15,108 nucleotides of DNA from Methanoregula sp. (lineage in GTDB: Archaea; Halobacteriota; Methanomicrobia; Methanomicrobiales; Methanospirillaceae), in NCBI RefSeq assembly GCF_002835825.1, contig NZ_PIZH01000008.1:1-15108 (forward strand), in the 5' to 3' direction. The notes below the pieces were generated by a model. It did no database searches. It was not told the origin of the DNA and saw nothing but the letters and a program-made list of their open reading frames with translations. Position 1 is the stretch's first letter. Every line of letters begins with the position of its first letter. A program made the position numbers and the translations under genes. This document shows positions 1 to 7,359 of this stretch, piece after piece.

Positions 1-824
1 TACCGGTAGACCATGGCGATATTCTCGGAGATTCCTTCGGTATAATACGTGTCATATTCCCGGACACAGGGATACCCGGCCCACTCCCCCCGCGCACGGG
101 CATCCAACCCATCCGGGTTCGTATGCTCAAAGAAGCTCCGGAGCGACATATCGTAACTGTGCCCGCGAGCGATACTCGCGAGGAAAGAATCGGACGAGAG
201 GGTGGACAGCCCGTTCTGCCGCCGCTGATCATTGATCAGTGCGTGGATCCGGGTTTCAAGCGAGGAGGGATCGATGAAGGGCGCACCCTCGGTTTTGCTG
301 GTGAAGGTGTCAGGAGGTGGCTGTGCGGGGACCCACGTGACCGCAAGCGTAATCTGCGCAGTGAACGCCGGTGTGGGGGGTGCTGTGGGGACGGGTGTTG
401 CCGTTGTCTGCGTTGTCTTCGGGGTTGTGGCGGGCAACTTCGTCGTCTGGGTTGCCATCAGGGAAACCGGGGCGGGAGTGGTTGTCGGAATCGAGGTCGC
501 GAGGGTCTGCGATGTAGTCATTGCGGGCAATGATTCGGCGGGCAGGGGAGTGACACCGTCTACTGCAGTCGTGGATACCGGTGTACCGGAAAACGAAGGC
601 GCCCCTGCGGGATTTCCAACGCTATCCCTCACCGGAGGATACCCGAAGATCGCGCCTATCACAATAACGACCACAATACCAGCCGCAACAGCCCCACCCG
701 CTACAGACCTGCCGGTTATGACAGGGGGAGGCGAAACAGACAATCGTGTACCGCACTGTGTGCAGAATTTCTGGGACCGGTCGTTTGTGACTGCCCCGCA
801 GTTCGGGCAGGTAATGTGCACCAT
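1..824 (-). CDS. Zinc-ribbon, single-helix, CAP-domain (SCP/PR1-like) protein, C-terminus cut by window edge
   Basis: The frame is open on the minus strand from an ATG at 824 to the window edge, giving 274 codons. Residues 5-25 form a zinc ribbon (C6-x2-C9, C21-x2-C24). Residues 41-61 are one strongly hydrophobic helix, followed by a long Pro/Thr/Ala-rich linker to about residue 190. From about 190 a CAP domain begins: LINDQRRQNGL near 196, H222 in ARGHSYDM, FFEHTNPDG, and E267 in ISENIAM, the family's conserved His and Glu. The second CAP half, with the last conserved His, lies beyond the window. The ribbon should face the cytoplasm and the CAP domain the outside. CAP proteins are extracellular, and archaeal members have no settled role. 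The gene follows nfo after 47 bases that hold a T6 run and a weak TATA-like CATATC, so it may have its own promoter. No Shine-Dalgarno is visible. Plus-strand frames over this region are Val/Gly/Arg-rich shadows of the linker. Confidence 0.88.
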   Translation of the reverse strand, partial: MVHITCPNCGAVTNDRSQKFCTQCGTRLSVSPPPVITGRSVAGGAVAAGIVVVIVIGAIFGYPPVRDSVGNPAGAPSFSGTPVSTTAVDGVTPLPAESLPAMTTSQTLATSIPTTTPAPVSLMATQTTKLPATTPKTTQTTATPVPTAPPTPAFTAQITLAVTWVPAQPPPDTFTSKTEGAPFIDPSSLETRIHALINDQRRQNGLSTLSSDSFLASIARGHSYDMSLRSFFEHTNPDGLDARARGEWAGYPCVREYDTYYTEGISENIAMVYR

Positions 825-851
825 GCTATGAAGTGCATGGAACGCATGGAG

Positions 852-859
852 GAAAAAAG
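852..859 (-). terminator. T-run terminator after nfo
   Basis: On the minus strand a run of six T (A6 on the plus strand at 853-858) lies about 14 bases after the nfo stop codon. Archaeal transcription often ends at such T-runs without a hairpin. This is a weak but plausible terminator. Confidence 0.35.
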
Positions 860-871
860 ATATGGGGGCCG

Positions 872-1711
872 TTACCGGGCCAGTTTTCGCACCGTTTCGA
901 TATTACCCCGGTCGTCTCGCCTCTCGTCTACGGGCGTCTCGCAGACCAGGGGAAGACGCGAAAAAACCCTGTTGTGGAGGATCTGGCGGAATCCCTCCTC
1001 GCCAATGAACCCGAGGCCGATATGCTCGTGCCGGTCCAGGCCGCTTCCCCGATCACCCTTCGTATCATTGAGGTGGATTAGCCGCAGGTTGTCAAGGCCG
1101 AATGCATCGTCAAGCTGCCCAAGGGTCTCAATAATGCCTTCCTCGGTTCGCAGCTCATAGCCTGCGGCAAAGGCATGGCAGGTGTCAAAACAGATACCAA
1201 CACGCTCCGTATTGCCAATACCGTCAAGGATCCCGCGGATGTGCTCAAAACTGCTGCCCACACTGTTCTTCTCTCCGGCAGTATTCTCCAGAAGGAGCAT
1301 CGTAGAACCCGCTGAATCCTTCAGCGCTGTATTGATGGCGTGAATCACCCGTGATCTGCCCCCTGCCATGCCGTCTCCAAGGTGATGGCCGAGATGCGTG
1401 ACAAGATACTGGATCCCAAGTGTCGCGCACCTTTCAAGTTCTGCTGTGAGCGTTGCAATGGATTTCTCGTAAATATCCGGTTTAGGGGAGGCAAGGTTGG
1501 GAAGGTAGGGCATGTGGTCGACCGGCAGGAGACCGGTTGTCCTGATTTTCGACCGGAATGCTTCGGCAACAGAAGGGGCGATTGGCTGGTACGCCCATCC
1601 CCGCGGGTTCCGGGAGAACATCTGGAACACATCGCAACCGGCATCACTGGCACGATCCACTGCAAGGTCAAGGGAACCCGCAATTGAGACATGAACCCCG
1701 ACTTTTACCAT
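872..1711 (-). CDS. nfo: Endonuclease IV (AP endonuclease family 2)
   Basis: This enzyme cuts the DNA backbone 5' of abasic sites and removes 3'-blocking groups in base-excision repair, using three zinc ions in a TIM barrel. The protein has 279 residues, the usual family length. All the expected metal ligands can be placed at a constant offset of three from E. coli Nfo: H66 (HMPYL), H106 (THLGHH), E142 (LENTAG), D176 and H179 (FDTCHAFAAGY), H213 (HLND), D226 and H228 (LDRHEH), and E258 (CETP). The start is an ATG at 1711, with GGGGTG (1718-1723) six bases upstream as ribosome binding site, and MVKVGVHVSIAGSL matches the family's N-terminus. TATA-like candidates lie at 1772-1779 (GTATATCC) and near 1760. 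The gene is intact. The CAP-domain gene lies downstream on the same strand, with no obvious functional link. Confidence 0.97.
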   Translation of the reverse strand: MVKVGVHVSIAGSLDLAVDRASDAGCDVFQMFSRNPRGWAYQPIAPSVAEAFRSKIRTTGLLPVDHMPYLPNLASPKPDIYEKSIATLTAELERCATLGIQYLVTHLGHHLGDGMAGGRSRVIHAINTALKDSAGSTMLLLENTAGEKNSVGSSFEHIRGILDGIGNTERVGICFDTCHAFAAGYELRTEEGIIETLGQLDDAFGLDNLRLIHLNDTKGDRGSGLDRHEHIGLGFIGEEGFRQILHNRVFSRLPLVCETPVDERRDDRGNIETVRKLAR

Positions 1712-1788
1712 TCACGACACCCCTGGTTCATCTGATCAGGTTCTTTTGGCGCGGGGCTATTTGGGGATTGTGATCGGGGATATACGAC

Positions 1789-1794
1789 AAAAAA
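1789..1794 (-). terminator. T6 terminator after the exported protein gene
   Basis: The minus strand carries T6 three bases after the TAA stop (1798-1800) of the exported protein gene and before nfo. It is a typical archaeal oligo-T terminator and suggests the two genes are separately transcribed. Confidence 0.45.
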
Positions 1795-1797
1795 GGA

Positions 1798-2643
1798 TTA
1801 TTTCCTGAAAATCGCAAGAAGTGCTGCACCAATGCCCGCTGCCCCGATGACGGCAAGGGGCAGGCTGCCGGACTTTGTGGGGGGGATGGTGGTCGGTACC
1901 TCTGTGGGGACTGGAGTCGGGGTGACCTTGAACTGCTCGGCAAAGCCGATCGGGGGTACCACTTTGACAATATAGACCGAGACCGGCTGAGGGCCGGTCA
2001 TCAGGCGGGATCCTCCCACGCAGGTTGCAGATGGCGCTTCACCCTTCACAAACGTGACTTCCACGCTCGAGCCGTCGTTCCTTCCGTTATACATCACAAC
2101 CTCGCGCGGCCCGAGTGTTTTCTCCATGACGCGGGTTCCACCAGAGAGGATGCTCACCGAGGACGTGACTGCCTTGCAAGTAGTCCCGTAACAGGTTGTA
2201 CAGTCCGGGGCCGTTGACAGGTCAAGGGAGTAGTCACCGGCAAGCGGTGTTGGAATGGAGCCCGGGTCCCCTACACTATCGATCACGTATTCCCCGGCGG
2301 GGAGCCCGTTGTAGAGTTTGGCAATGGCCATCCAGTTGCCCCCGGCGCCCCCAAGGCTTGTTGCGACAACCGTGTCACCCACGTTGAAGACCGTCAGGGC
2401 ACTATCCACAGGCACAGAACCGGTCAGGAACGAGGTATTCATGAGAGTGAACGAACAGACCGGGTCACCACCCGCGGGATAGGAACAGCCATACTGCTCC
2501 GGGTTCTCGATCGTGATCGTCTTGCTTTCTTTATTGATGGACGATACCATGCCTTTCACCGTGACTTCCTGGATGACTGCCGCAGCAGGCATGACGCAGA
2601 AACAGAGGAGAAGGACAGGGACTATCAGGTAGAGTGCTTTCAT
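1798..2643 (-). CDS. Exported, C-terminally anchored protein of unknown function
   Basis: I do not recognise a named family. From the ATG at 2643 the protein has 281 residues. Residues 1-22 are a signal peptide (MKALYLIVPVLLL, then PAAA). The exported part, about 23-235, is beta-rich and contains six cysteines (C53, C63, C148, C151, C156, C208), including a C-x2-C-x4-C cluster that could form disulfides or bind metal. A Pro/Thr linker (TPTPVPTEVPTTIPPTKS, 241-258) leads to a hydrophobic helix (about 260-278) and a basic RK end. This arrangement is common in methanogen surface proteins. An in-frame start 18 bases upstream is possible, but 2643 places the signal peptide correctly and has GGGAG about 8 bases upstream. 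The gene shares a divergent promoter region with the metallo-beta-lactamase gene. Surface location is well supported; the role is unknown. Confidence 0.85.
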   Translation of the reverse strand: MKALYLIVPVLLLCFCVMPAAAVIQEVTVKGMVSSINKESKTITIENPEQYGCSYPAGGDPVCSFTLMNTSFLTGSVPVDSALTVFNVGDTVVATSLGGAGGNWMAIAKLYNGLPAGEYVIDSVGDPGSIPTPLAGDYSLDLSTAPDCTTCYGTTCKAVTSSVSILSGGTRVMEKTLGPREVVMYNGRNDGSSVEVTFVKGEAPSATCVGGSRLMTGPQPVSVYIVKVVPPIGFAEQFKVTPTPVPTEVPTTIPPTKSGSLPLAVIGAAGIGAALLAIFRK

Positions 2644-2760
2644 GGTTTTTTGCTCCCACAAGGCCCCTTATGCAAGAACCTATAACGAGAGTTGCCGTTG
2701 AAGGATAAAAAGACTGCAGGAAGGAAGCTCTCTTTTTGCCAGAGCGCCAACCAATGTACC
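2644..2760. promoter_or_regulatory. Divergent promoter region between exported protein and MBL-fold gene
   Basis: These 117 bases separate two divergent starts. AT-rich TATA-like elements are GGATAAAAAG (2702-2711), about 55 bases before the plus-strand start at 2761, and CTATAAC (2680-2686) and CTTATGC (2668-2674), which could serve the minus-strand gene starting at 2643. The boxes are read by eye and their assignment is inferred. Confidence 0.4.
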
Positions 2761-3504
2761 ATGAAGGTGACTTTCCTTGGGACCAACGGCTGGTTCGACA
2801 CCCCTGCCGGAAATACCGTATCGGTCCTCCTCCAATCGGAGAACTATGATATCCTCTTCGATGCCGGCAACGGGATTGCCAAAGCCGACCGGTACATCAC
2901 CCAGGACAGGCCGTCGTTTTTGTTCTTAAGCCACATGCATATCGACCATATCGCCGGCCTGCACACCCTCTGCAAATTCAGGTTCAGGCAAGGGCTGACA
3001 GTATTCACGAAGCAGGGAACACGGGAACAGCTGGAGACATTTGTGAACGACCCCTATACAGTACCATTCTCCATTCTTCCCTTCAAAAACGAGGTGCGCG
3101 AGCTCAGCCCGGGAACGCACAATGTCCCGTTCACCGTCACCTGCCTGCCGCTCGTCCACCCGGCCCCCTGCTTCGGATACCGTGTGGAACTGGATGGCAG
3201 GGTGATCGCGTACTGCACGGACACCGGTGTCTGCGACAATGCTGTGACGCTTGCCCGCAATGCGGACCTGCTGATCACCGAATGCGGCCTGAAACCGGGA
3301 GAGTCGAGTCCGGACTGGCCGCACCTGAACCCACAGGACGCAATCGGCATAGCAAAAAAGGCGCATGCAAAGCGCCTCGCGCTCGTCCACTTCGGGGCGG
3401 AAGTGTACAAGACCGTGGAAGAGAGGAAGGCGGTGCAGGACGAGTTTGAGAGACTTTGCCCGGGGCTCATCGCTGCAACCGACGGGATGCAGGTAGAAGT
3501 CTGA
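2761..3504 (+). CDS. Metallo-beta-lactamase-fold hydrolase, RNase Z-like
   Basis: The protein has 247 residues from the ATG at 2761; a longer frame from a TTG at 2692 exists but adds a lysine-rich stretch with no family match. MKVTFLGTNG is the classic start of an RNase Z/ElaC-type MBL protein. The di-zinc site is complete: SHMHIDH (H58, H60, D62, H63), H133 (VHPAP), D154 (CTDTG) and H210 (LVHFG), with H188 a possible extra ligand. True tRNase Z proteins are about 300 residues long and carry an exosite arm for tRNA, which I cannot find here, so a different phosphodiester or ester substrate is likely. A soluble cytoplasmic metal hydrolase is well supported; the substrate is unknown. The gene appears monocistronic and converges on the CoA-transferase gene, with four bases between their ends. 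Confidence 0.9.
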   Translation: MKVTFLGTNGWFDTPAGNTVSVLLQSENYDILFDAGNGIAKADRYITQDRPSFLFLSHMHIDHIAGLHTLCKFRFRQGLTVFTKQGTREQLETFVNDPYTVPFSILPFKNEVRELSPGTHNVPFTVTCLPLVHPAPCFGYRVELDGRVIAYCTDTGVCDNAVTLARNADLLITECGLKPGESSPDWPHLNPQDAIGIAKKAHAKRLALVHFGAEVYKTVEERKAVQDEFERLCPGLIAATDGMQVEV

Positions 3505-3508
3505 ACGG

Positions 3509-4816
3509 TCAGACCAGGTACATATCCTCCGCTGCGCGGGTCAGCTGATCCCGGAACTGCGGAGCGGCAATGCTGATAATGGCAAGCGCACGCTCCCGCG
3601 TGGATTTCCCCTTGAGATCAACGATCCCGTACTCCGTGGCAAGGTAGTGCGTATCTCCACGCGGCGTTGTGACAACAGCGCCCTCAGGGAGCCTGGGAAC
3701 CACCCGCGAGATCGTGCCACCTTTCGCAGTTGCATAAAACGCGAGAAACGACATCCCGCCTTTTGAGGCAAACGCGCCCCGCACGAAATCGAGCTGGCCT
3801 CCCGTACCGCTGAAGGTTGATCCCTCAAGGTGTTCGGCATTCGCCTGGCCGAGAAGATCAACTTCGAGAACCGAATTGATCGAAACCATGGTGTCGTGCT
3901 TTGCGATCACGGCCGGGGAACAGACATGGGATGCGGGGTAACTCTCGATCGCAGGATTATCGTTCATGAACTCGTACATCCGTTTCGTACCGGCAGCAGT
4001 GGTGAAGACGTGCTTGTACGGGTGGAGTGTCTTCCTGCACCCGTTTGCCACACCGCTTTCAACAAGATCGACCATTCCTTCCGTAAACAACTCGGTATGA
4101 ATGCCGATATCCTTGTGGTCCATGAGGTAGCGTGCAACAGCGTTCGGGACATTGCCTATCCCAAGCTGGATCGTTGCACCATCAGGCACCAGTGCAGCAA
4201 TGGCCGGGCCGATGATATCGTCCTCGGGTTTCTTCTCTGCAATTTTGAGCTCCATCAGCGGGACATGGTTCTCGATAACTGCATCAACCTCGGAAATATG
4301 GATGAAGGAGTCGCCAAAGACCCGGGGCATGTTGTGGTTGACTTCGAGGATAAGTTTCCTGCAGGTCCGGGCAGCGGTGGAGAAATAATCGTTTGCTGTT
4401 CCAAGGCTGAAGAAACCGGCCTTGTCCATGGGTGAGACCGTTGCCATGGCAACATCAGTGTCCATGTACTCCTCGACAAGCCGCGGGATCTGGTGAAGGT
4501 AACAGGGGACATGGTAGTTCAGGCCGACCCGGACGGAATCACGGTCGGCAGCACCGACAAACCACGAGTAATTCTCGATGGTGTCAGCAAGATCGGGTGC
4601 AAGGACCGTCTGTGCGGCAGGCTCACGGGGAAGGAACGTGTACATCTTAAGGCCCTTCACCTCACCCCGACGAGCCCGATCCGCAATTGCTGCAAGAAGG
4701 GCCGGGGGTTGTGCGATGCTCATGCCATAGACGACGGTATCCCCGTTCTTAATGTGCTCCACGGCCAGGCCGGGGCTGGTAAGTTTCGCCTTGTACTGGT
4801 TCTCAAAGGATTTCAT
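3509..4816 (-). CDS. Acetyl-CoA hydrolase/transferase family (4-hydroxybutyrate CoA-transferase-like)
   Basis: The 435-residue protein has the full length of class I CoA-transferases of the acetyl-CoA hydrolase/4-hydroxybutyrate CoA-transferase family. Diagnostic segments are GDTVVYG (25-31), the glycine-rich QLGIGNVPNAVA (217-228), HTELFTEG with E242 as the likely catalytic glutamate that forms the CoA thioester, and GGQLDFVRGA (339-348) followed by SKGG. The family moves CoA between short-chain acyl groups and acetate, or hydrolyses acetyl-CoA; sequence alone does not fix the substrate. In a hydrogenotrophic methanogen it could handle acetate or other organic acids (inference). The ATG at 4816 has AAGGGGA (4822-4828) five bases upstream, and CCAATTTAAT at 4851-4860 is a fitting TATA box, so it probably has its own promoter although the flavoprotein gene lies only 95 bases upstream. 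Confidence 0.93.
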   Translation of the reverse strand: MKSFENQYKAKLTSPGLAVEHIKNGDTVVYGMSIAQPPALLAAIADRARRGEVKGLKMYTFLPREPAAQTVLAPDLADTIENYSWFVGAADRDSVRVGLNYHVPCYLHQIPRLVEEYMDTDVAMATVSPMDKAGFFSLGTANDYFSTAARTCRKLILEVNHNMPRVFGDSFIHISEVDAVIENHVPLMELKIAEKKPEDDIIGPAIAALVPDGATIQLGIGNVPNAVARYLMDHKDIGIHTELFTEGMVDLVESGVANGCRKTLHPYKHVFTTAAGTKRMYEFMNDNPAIESYPASHVCSPAVIAKHDTMVSINSVLEVDLLGQANAEHLEGSTFSGTGGQLDFVRGAFASKGGMSFLAFYATAKGGTISRVVPRLPEGAVVTTPRGDTHYLATEYGIVDLKGKSTRERALAIISIAAPQFRDQLTRAAEDMYLV

Positions 4817-4850
4817 GAAAGTCCCCTTAACAGAGATAACGGCACCAGGG

Positions 4851-4860
4851 ATTAAATTGG
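4851..4860 (-). promoter_or_regulatory. TATA box for the CoA-transferase gene
   Basis: On the minus strand CCAATTTAAT lies 35-44 bases before the ATG at 4816. Transcription would begin near 4828, just at the AAGGGGA ribosome binding site, which makes a start slightly farther upstream likely. Position and composition fit an archaeal promoter. Confidence 0.4.
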
Positions 4861-4901
4861 TTTTTACTTGCCAGGGAATTCACGTGCAGGGGGAAGAAAC
4901 G

Positions 4902-4906
4902 AAAAA
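4902..4906 (-). terminator. T5 run after the flavoprotein gene
   Basis: The minus strand reads T5 shortly after the stop codon of the flavoprotein gene (stop at 4912-4914). It is a weak oligo-T terminator candidate; read-through into the CoA-transferase gene cannot be excluded. Confidence 0.25.
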
Positions 4907-4911
4907 TGGGA

Positions 4912-5487
4912 TTACTTGTTGAGTTTCTTCAACACCCACGCCATGTTGGCTCCGAGCGTCTTCATCGTAAGAAGTCCCTCTTCGTCGCTCTTTACGTCCC
5001 CGGGGTCAAGGCCGATACCGACATTCCAGTAGCTGGAACCGGGCACAACCATCTGGCTGATGAAGAAGAAGTGGTTCATGGTGTCGAACGCGTGGATCGC
5101 CCCGCCGCGGCGTACAGCAACAACCGCAGCCCCTACCTTGCGCCGGAACATGTCGTCATTGGCTTTTGCCACGAAACCGGCCCGGTCGATCAGGGCTTTC
5201 ATCTCTGTAGAGACATCTGCAAAATACGTAGGGGAAGCAAGGATGATCCCGTCTGCATCCAGCATCTTTTCAATGCACTCGTTCACGATATCGTTACCGA
5301 TAACGCACTTCCTGTCCCGGTTGGCAAAGCATTTCCCGCACGCCGTGCAGCCACGGATCTTCTTTCCTGCAAGCTGGATGAGTTCTGTCTCAATCTTCTC
5401 CTTTTTCAGTTCCTTGAGAAGTGTAGTGACAAGGATAGCGGTGTTCCCGTCCTTCCGGGCACTGCCGCTGAATGCAACAACTTTCAT
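4912..5487 (-). CDS. Iron-sulfur flavoprotein (Isf-like, NADPH-dependent FMN reductase fold)
   Basis: From the ATG at 5487 the protein has 191 residues. An upstream in-frame start at 5523 exists, but MKVVAFSGSARKDGNTA is the normal family start and has GGTGG about 6 bases before it. SGSARKDGNTA (7-17) is the phosphate loop for FMN, and ASPTYFADVSTEMKALIDR (about 84-102) is the conserved flavin-side motif. C47, C50, C53 and C61 form C-x2-C-x2-C-x7-C, the compact cysteine motif that holds a [4Fe-4S] cluster in Isf of Methanosarcina. Such proteins are usually dimers that pass electrons from ferredoxin to oxygen, peroxide or other acceptors and are linked to oxidative-stress defence in methanogens (family knowledge). 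The gene is divergent from the DEAD-box helicase and lies just upstream of the CoA-transferase gene on the same strand. Confidence 0.92.
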   Translation of the reverse strand: MKVVAFSGSARKDGNTAILVTTLLKELKKEKIETELIQLAGKKIRGCTACGKCFANRDRKCVIGNDIVNECIEKMLDADGIILASPTYFADVSTEMKALIDRAGFVAKANDDMFRRKVGAAVVAVRRGGAIHAFDTMNHFFFISQMVVPGSSYWNVGIGLDPGDVKSDEEGLLTMKTLGANMAWVLKKLNK

Positions 5488-5520
5488 CGTATCCACCGGA
5501 TAAGTATCCCACGAAACGTC

Positions 5521-5528
5521 CATATAAG
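5521..5528 (-). promoter_or_regulatory. TATA box between the flavoprotein and helicase genes
   Basis: CATATAAG on the plus strand reads CTTATATG on the minus strand, 34-41 bases before the flavoprotein ATG at 5487. This predicts transcription from about 5498 and a leader of about 11 bases holding the GGTGG site. It could instead drive the helicase with a leader of about 45 bases; the minus-strand fit is better. Confidence 0.5.
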
Positions 5529-5596
5529 AATTCGCACAGCAGCCCCCCTTCTCAGTGCGCCATCTTAAGACCCCTCACGCCAAATGGTGGTGCGAT

Positions 5597-7198
5597 ATGC
5601 TACAGAGAATACAGTTTTCCGACCTCCACCTCGGAAAGGAGCTCGGGAAAGCAATAGAAGATATGGGATTTGAGGAGCCATCGCCCATCCAGGCCCTCGC
5701 AATCCCCTTAATCCAGGCCGGCCGTGATGTCACAGCCCAGGCCCAGACCGGCACCGGCAAGACCGCTGCCTTTGGTATCCCCATCATCGGCCGTATCGAC
5801 CCCACACGGAGGACCGTACAGGCCATCGTGCTCTGCCCCACCCGGGAACTTGCCATCCAGATAGCCGAGGAGTTCTCGAACCTCCTTGCGCACATGCCCC
5901 GGATCTCTGTTCTGCCGGTCTATGGCGGGCAGCCGATAGAACGCCAGCTCCGCGCGCTCCAGGCAGGCGTACACATCGTCATCGGGACACCCGGCCGTGT
6001 CATGGACCACCTCGACCGCCGTACACTCCGGCTTGAGGATGTTGAGATGGTTGTGCTGGACGAGGCCGACCAGATGCTTGACATGGGATTCCGCGACGAC
6101 ATAGAACTGATCCTACGGAAGGTCCCGCAGGAACGCCAGACCCTCCTGTTTTCGGCAACAATGCCAAAACCAATCCTCGAAATATCCCGGCAATTCCAGA
6201 ACAAACCCGAATTTGTCCGGGTCGAGTACGCGGAACTCACGGTCCCGCAGATCGAGCAGTCCTATATCGAAGTGCGCGAGCGGGAGAAACTCGACGTGCT
6301 CTGCCGCTTAATCGACCTTGCCGATCCCAACCTAGCCATCATCTTCTGCAATACCAAGCGACGTGCAGAGGAACTCTCCACGAAAGTCCGGGCACGCGGC
6401 TATCGTGCCGATGAGCTTCATGGCGACATGAAACAGTCCCAGCGCGACCGGGTCATGGGGGGCTTCCGCAAGGGCATCATCGACATCCTGATCGCCACCG
6501 ATGTCGCGGCACGGGGGATCGATGTCGACGATGTGGACATGGTGATCAACTACGACGTGCCACAGGATGTGGAGTATTACATCCACCGCATCGGGAGGAC
6601 CGGGCGAGCCGGAAGAAGCGGCCGGGCGATATCCTTCGTTACGCCAAAGGATTTCACCAAGCTCCGCGAGATCATGCACTATGCGAAGATCCAGATCCCG
6701 CGGATGCCGGTCCCCACACAGAGCGATGTAGCCCAGACCCGTACCCGGCAGATGATCACCCGGGTACGCGAGACCATCGAGGCGGGCGGCCTTGAGCCGT
6801 TTGTCCGGATTATCGAGGCTGAAGCGGAGGGAGACCTCTCGACCATCGATATTGCAGCAGCACTCCTGAAAATGCAGATGGAGCCCGGTTCGGGGGCCAC
6901 CGCAGGGACGACTCCGGCGGCAGTGGACTTTGGGGATACCGGTGCAGAGCCTGGCATGGTCCGGTTCTTCCTTGCAGTCGGGAGACAGCACAAGGTTGCA
7001 CCCAAGGACATCGTTGGCGCAATCGCCGGCGAGACGGGCATTCCCGGTAAAGCCATTGGCGCAATACGGATCCTGGACAATTACTCCTTTGTCGAGATCC
7101 CAAGAGAGAACGCAAACGACGTTTATACTATCATGAAAGAGCGGACGATCCGTAACCAGCCGACCGGGATCGAACCCGCATCAGCGAAGCGGACCTGA
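5597..7198 (+). CDS. DEAD-box ATP-dependent RNA helicase with DbpA-type RNA-binding domain (DeaD/CsdA-like)
   Basis: The protein has 533 residues from the ATG at 5597, which has GGTGGTG about 5 bases upstream; an earlier in-frame start at 5555 adds no conserved sequence. All helicase motifs are present: Q motif (F25, Q32), Walker A AQTGTGKT (49-56), PTREL (81-85), GG (110-111), TPGR (131-134), DEAD (155-158), SAT (186-188), IIFCNTK (248-254), ATDVAARGIDV (300-310) and HRIGRTGR (330-337). A linker of about 90 residues follows, then a C-terminal domain (about 455-527: MVRFFLAVGRQHKV, ILDNYSFVEIP) typical of the DbpA/CsdA RNA-binding domain. Such proteins unwind structured RNA in ribosome assembly and during cold. 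In methanogens related genes are cold-induced (general knowledge); no cold-box is identifiable here. The gene appears monocistronic, with T6 about 30 bases after the stop. Confidence 0.96.
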   Translation: MLQRIQFSDLHLGKELGKAIEDMGFEEPSPIQALAIPLIQAGRDVTAQAQTGTGKTAAFGIPIIGRIDPTRRTVQAIVLCPTRELAIQIAEEFSNLLAHMPRISVLPVYGGQPIERQLRALQAGVHIVIGTPGRVMDHLDRRTLRLEDVEMVVLDEADQMLDMGFRDDIELILRKVPQERQTLLFSATMPKPILEISRQFQNKPEFVRVEYAELTVPQIEQSYIEVREREKLDVLCRLIDLADPNLAIIFCNTKRRAEELSTKVRARGYRADELHGDMKQSQRDRVMGGFRKGIIDILIATDVAARGIDVDDVDMVINYDVPQDVEYYIHRIGRTGRAGRSGRAISFVTPKDFTKLREIMHYAKIQIPRMPVPTQSDVAQTRTRQMITRVRETIEAGGLEPFVRIIEAEAEGDLSTIDIAAALLKMQMEPGSGATAGTTPAAVDFGDTGAEPGMVRFFLAVGRQHKVAPKDIVGAIAGETGIPGKAIGAIRILDNYSFVEIPRENANDVYTIMKERTIRNQPTGIEPASAKRT

Positions 7199-7226
7199 CC
7201 GTTTCCTCTGCTTTCCCGCCCATCTC

Positions 7227-7232
7227 TTTTTT
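7227..7232 (+). terminator. T6 terminator after the helicase gene
   Basis: CTCTTTTTTGC lies about 28 bases after the helicase stop codon, inside a pyrimidine-rich stretch. This is a typical archaeal oligo-T termination signal. Confidence 0.5.
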
Positions 7233-7246
7233 GCTTGGATTGTGAA

Positions 7247-7262
7247 GCCTGACGTTTCAGGC
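7247..7262. repeat. Perfect 6-bp inverted repeat downstream of the helicase gene
   Basis: GCCTGA and TCAGGC flank a four-base CGTT loop. It lies 15 bases beyond the T6 run and about 100 bases before the lipoprotein start. It could be a 3'-end hairpin if termination at T6 is incomplete, or a protein site for the lipoprotein gene. Confidence 0.4.
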
Positions 7263-7359
7263 CCAATCCGTAACAATCGCGCCTCATCACGGGAATAGCT
7301 GCTGTGATCATCCTGCCAGCGGCACAAACCTAATGTATCCTCAAGGGCAAACTGTCGGT

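Noticed and set aside
232..831. 199-codon plus-strand frame, and another at 123-533, near the left edge
   Set aside because: Both are shadows of the minus-strand ribbon/CAP gene, which has recognisable zinc-ribbon and CAP motifs. The plus frames are low-complexity Val/Gly/Thr or Arg/Cys/Gly sequence.
1733..1740. CTGATCAG palindrome before nfo
   Set aside because: Eight-base palindromes are common by chance, and it has no partner site or clear relation to a promoter element.
3830..4435. 201-codon plus-strand frame inside the CoA-transferase gene
   Set aside because: It has no family features and no ribosome site; the opposite strand encodes a full-length recognised enzyme.
6332..6991. 219-codon minus-strand frame inside the helicase gene
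   Set aside because: It is a shadow of the helicase, which has every DEAD-box motif in the opposite frame.
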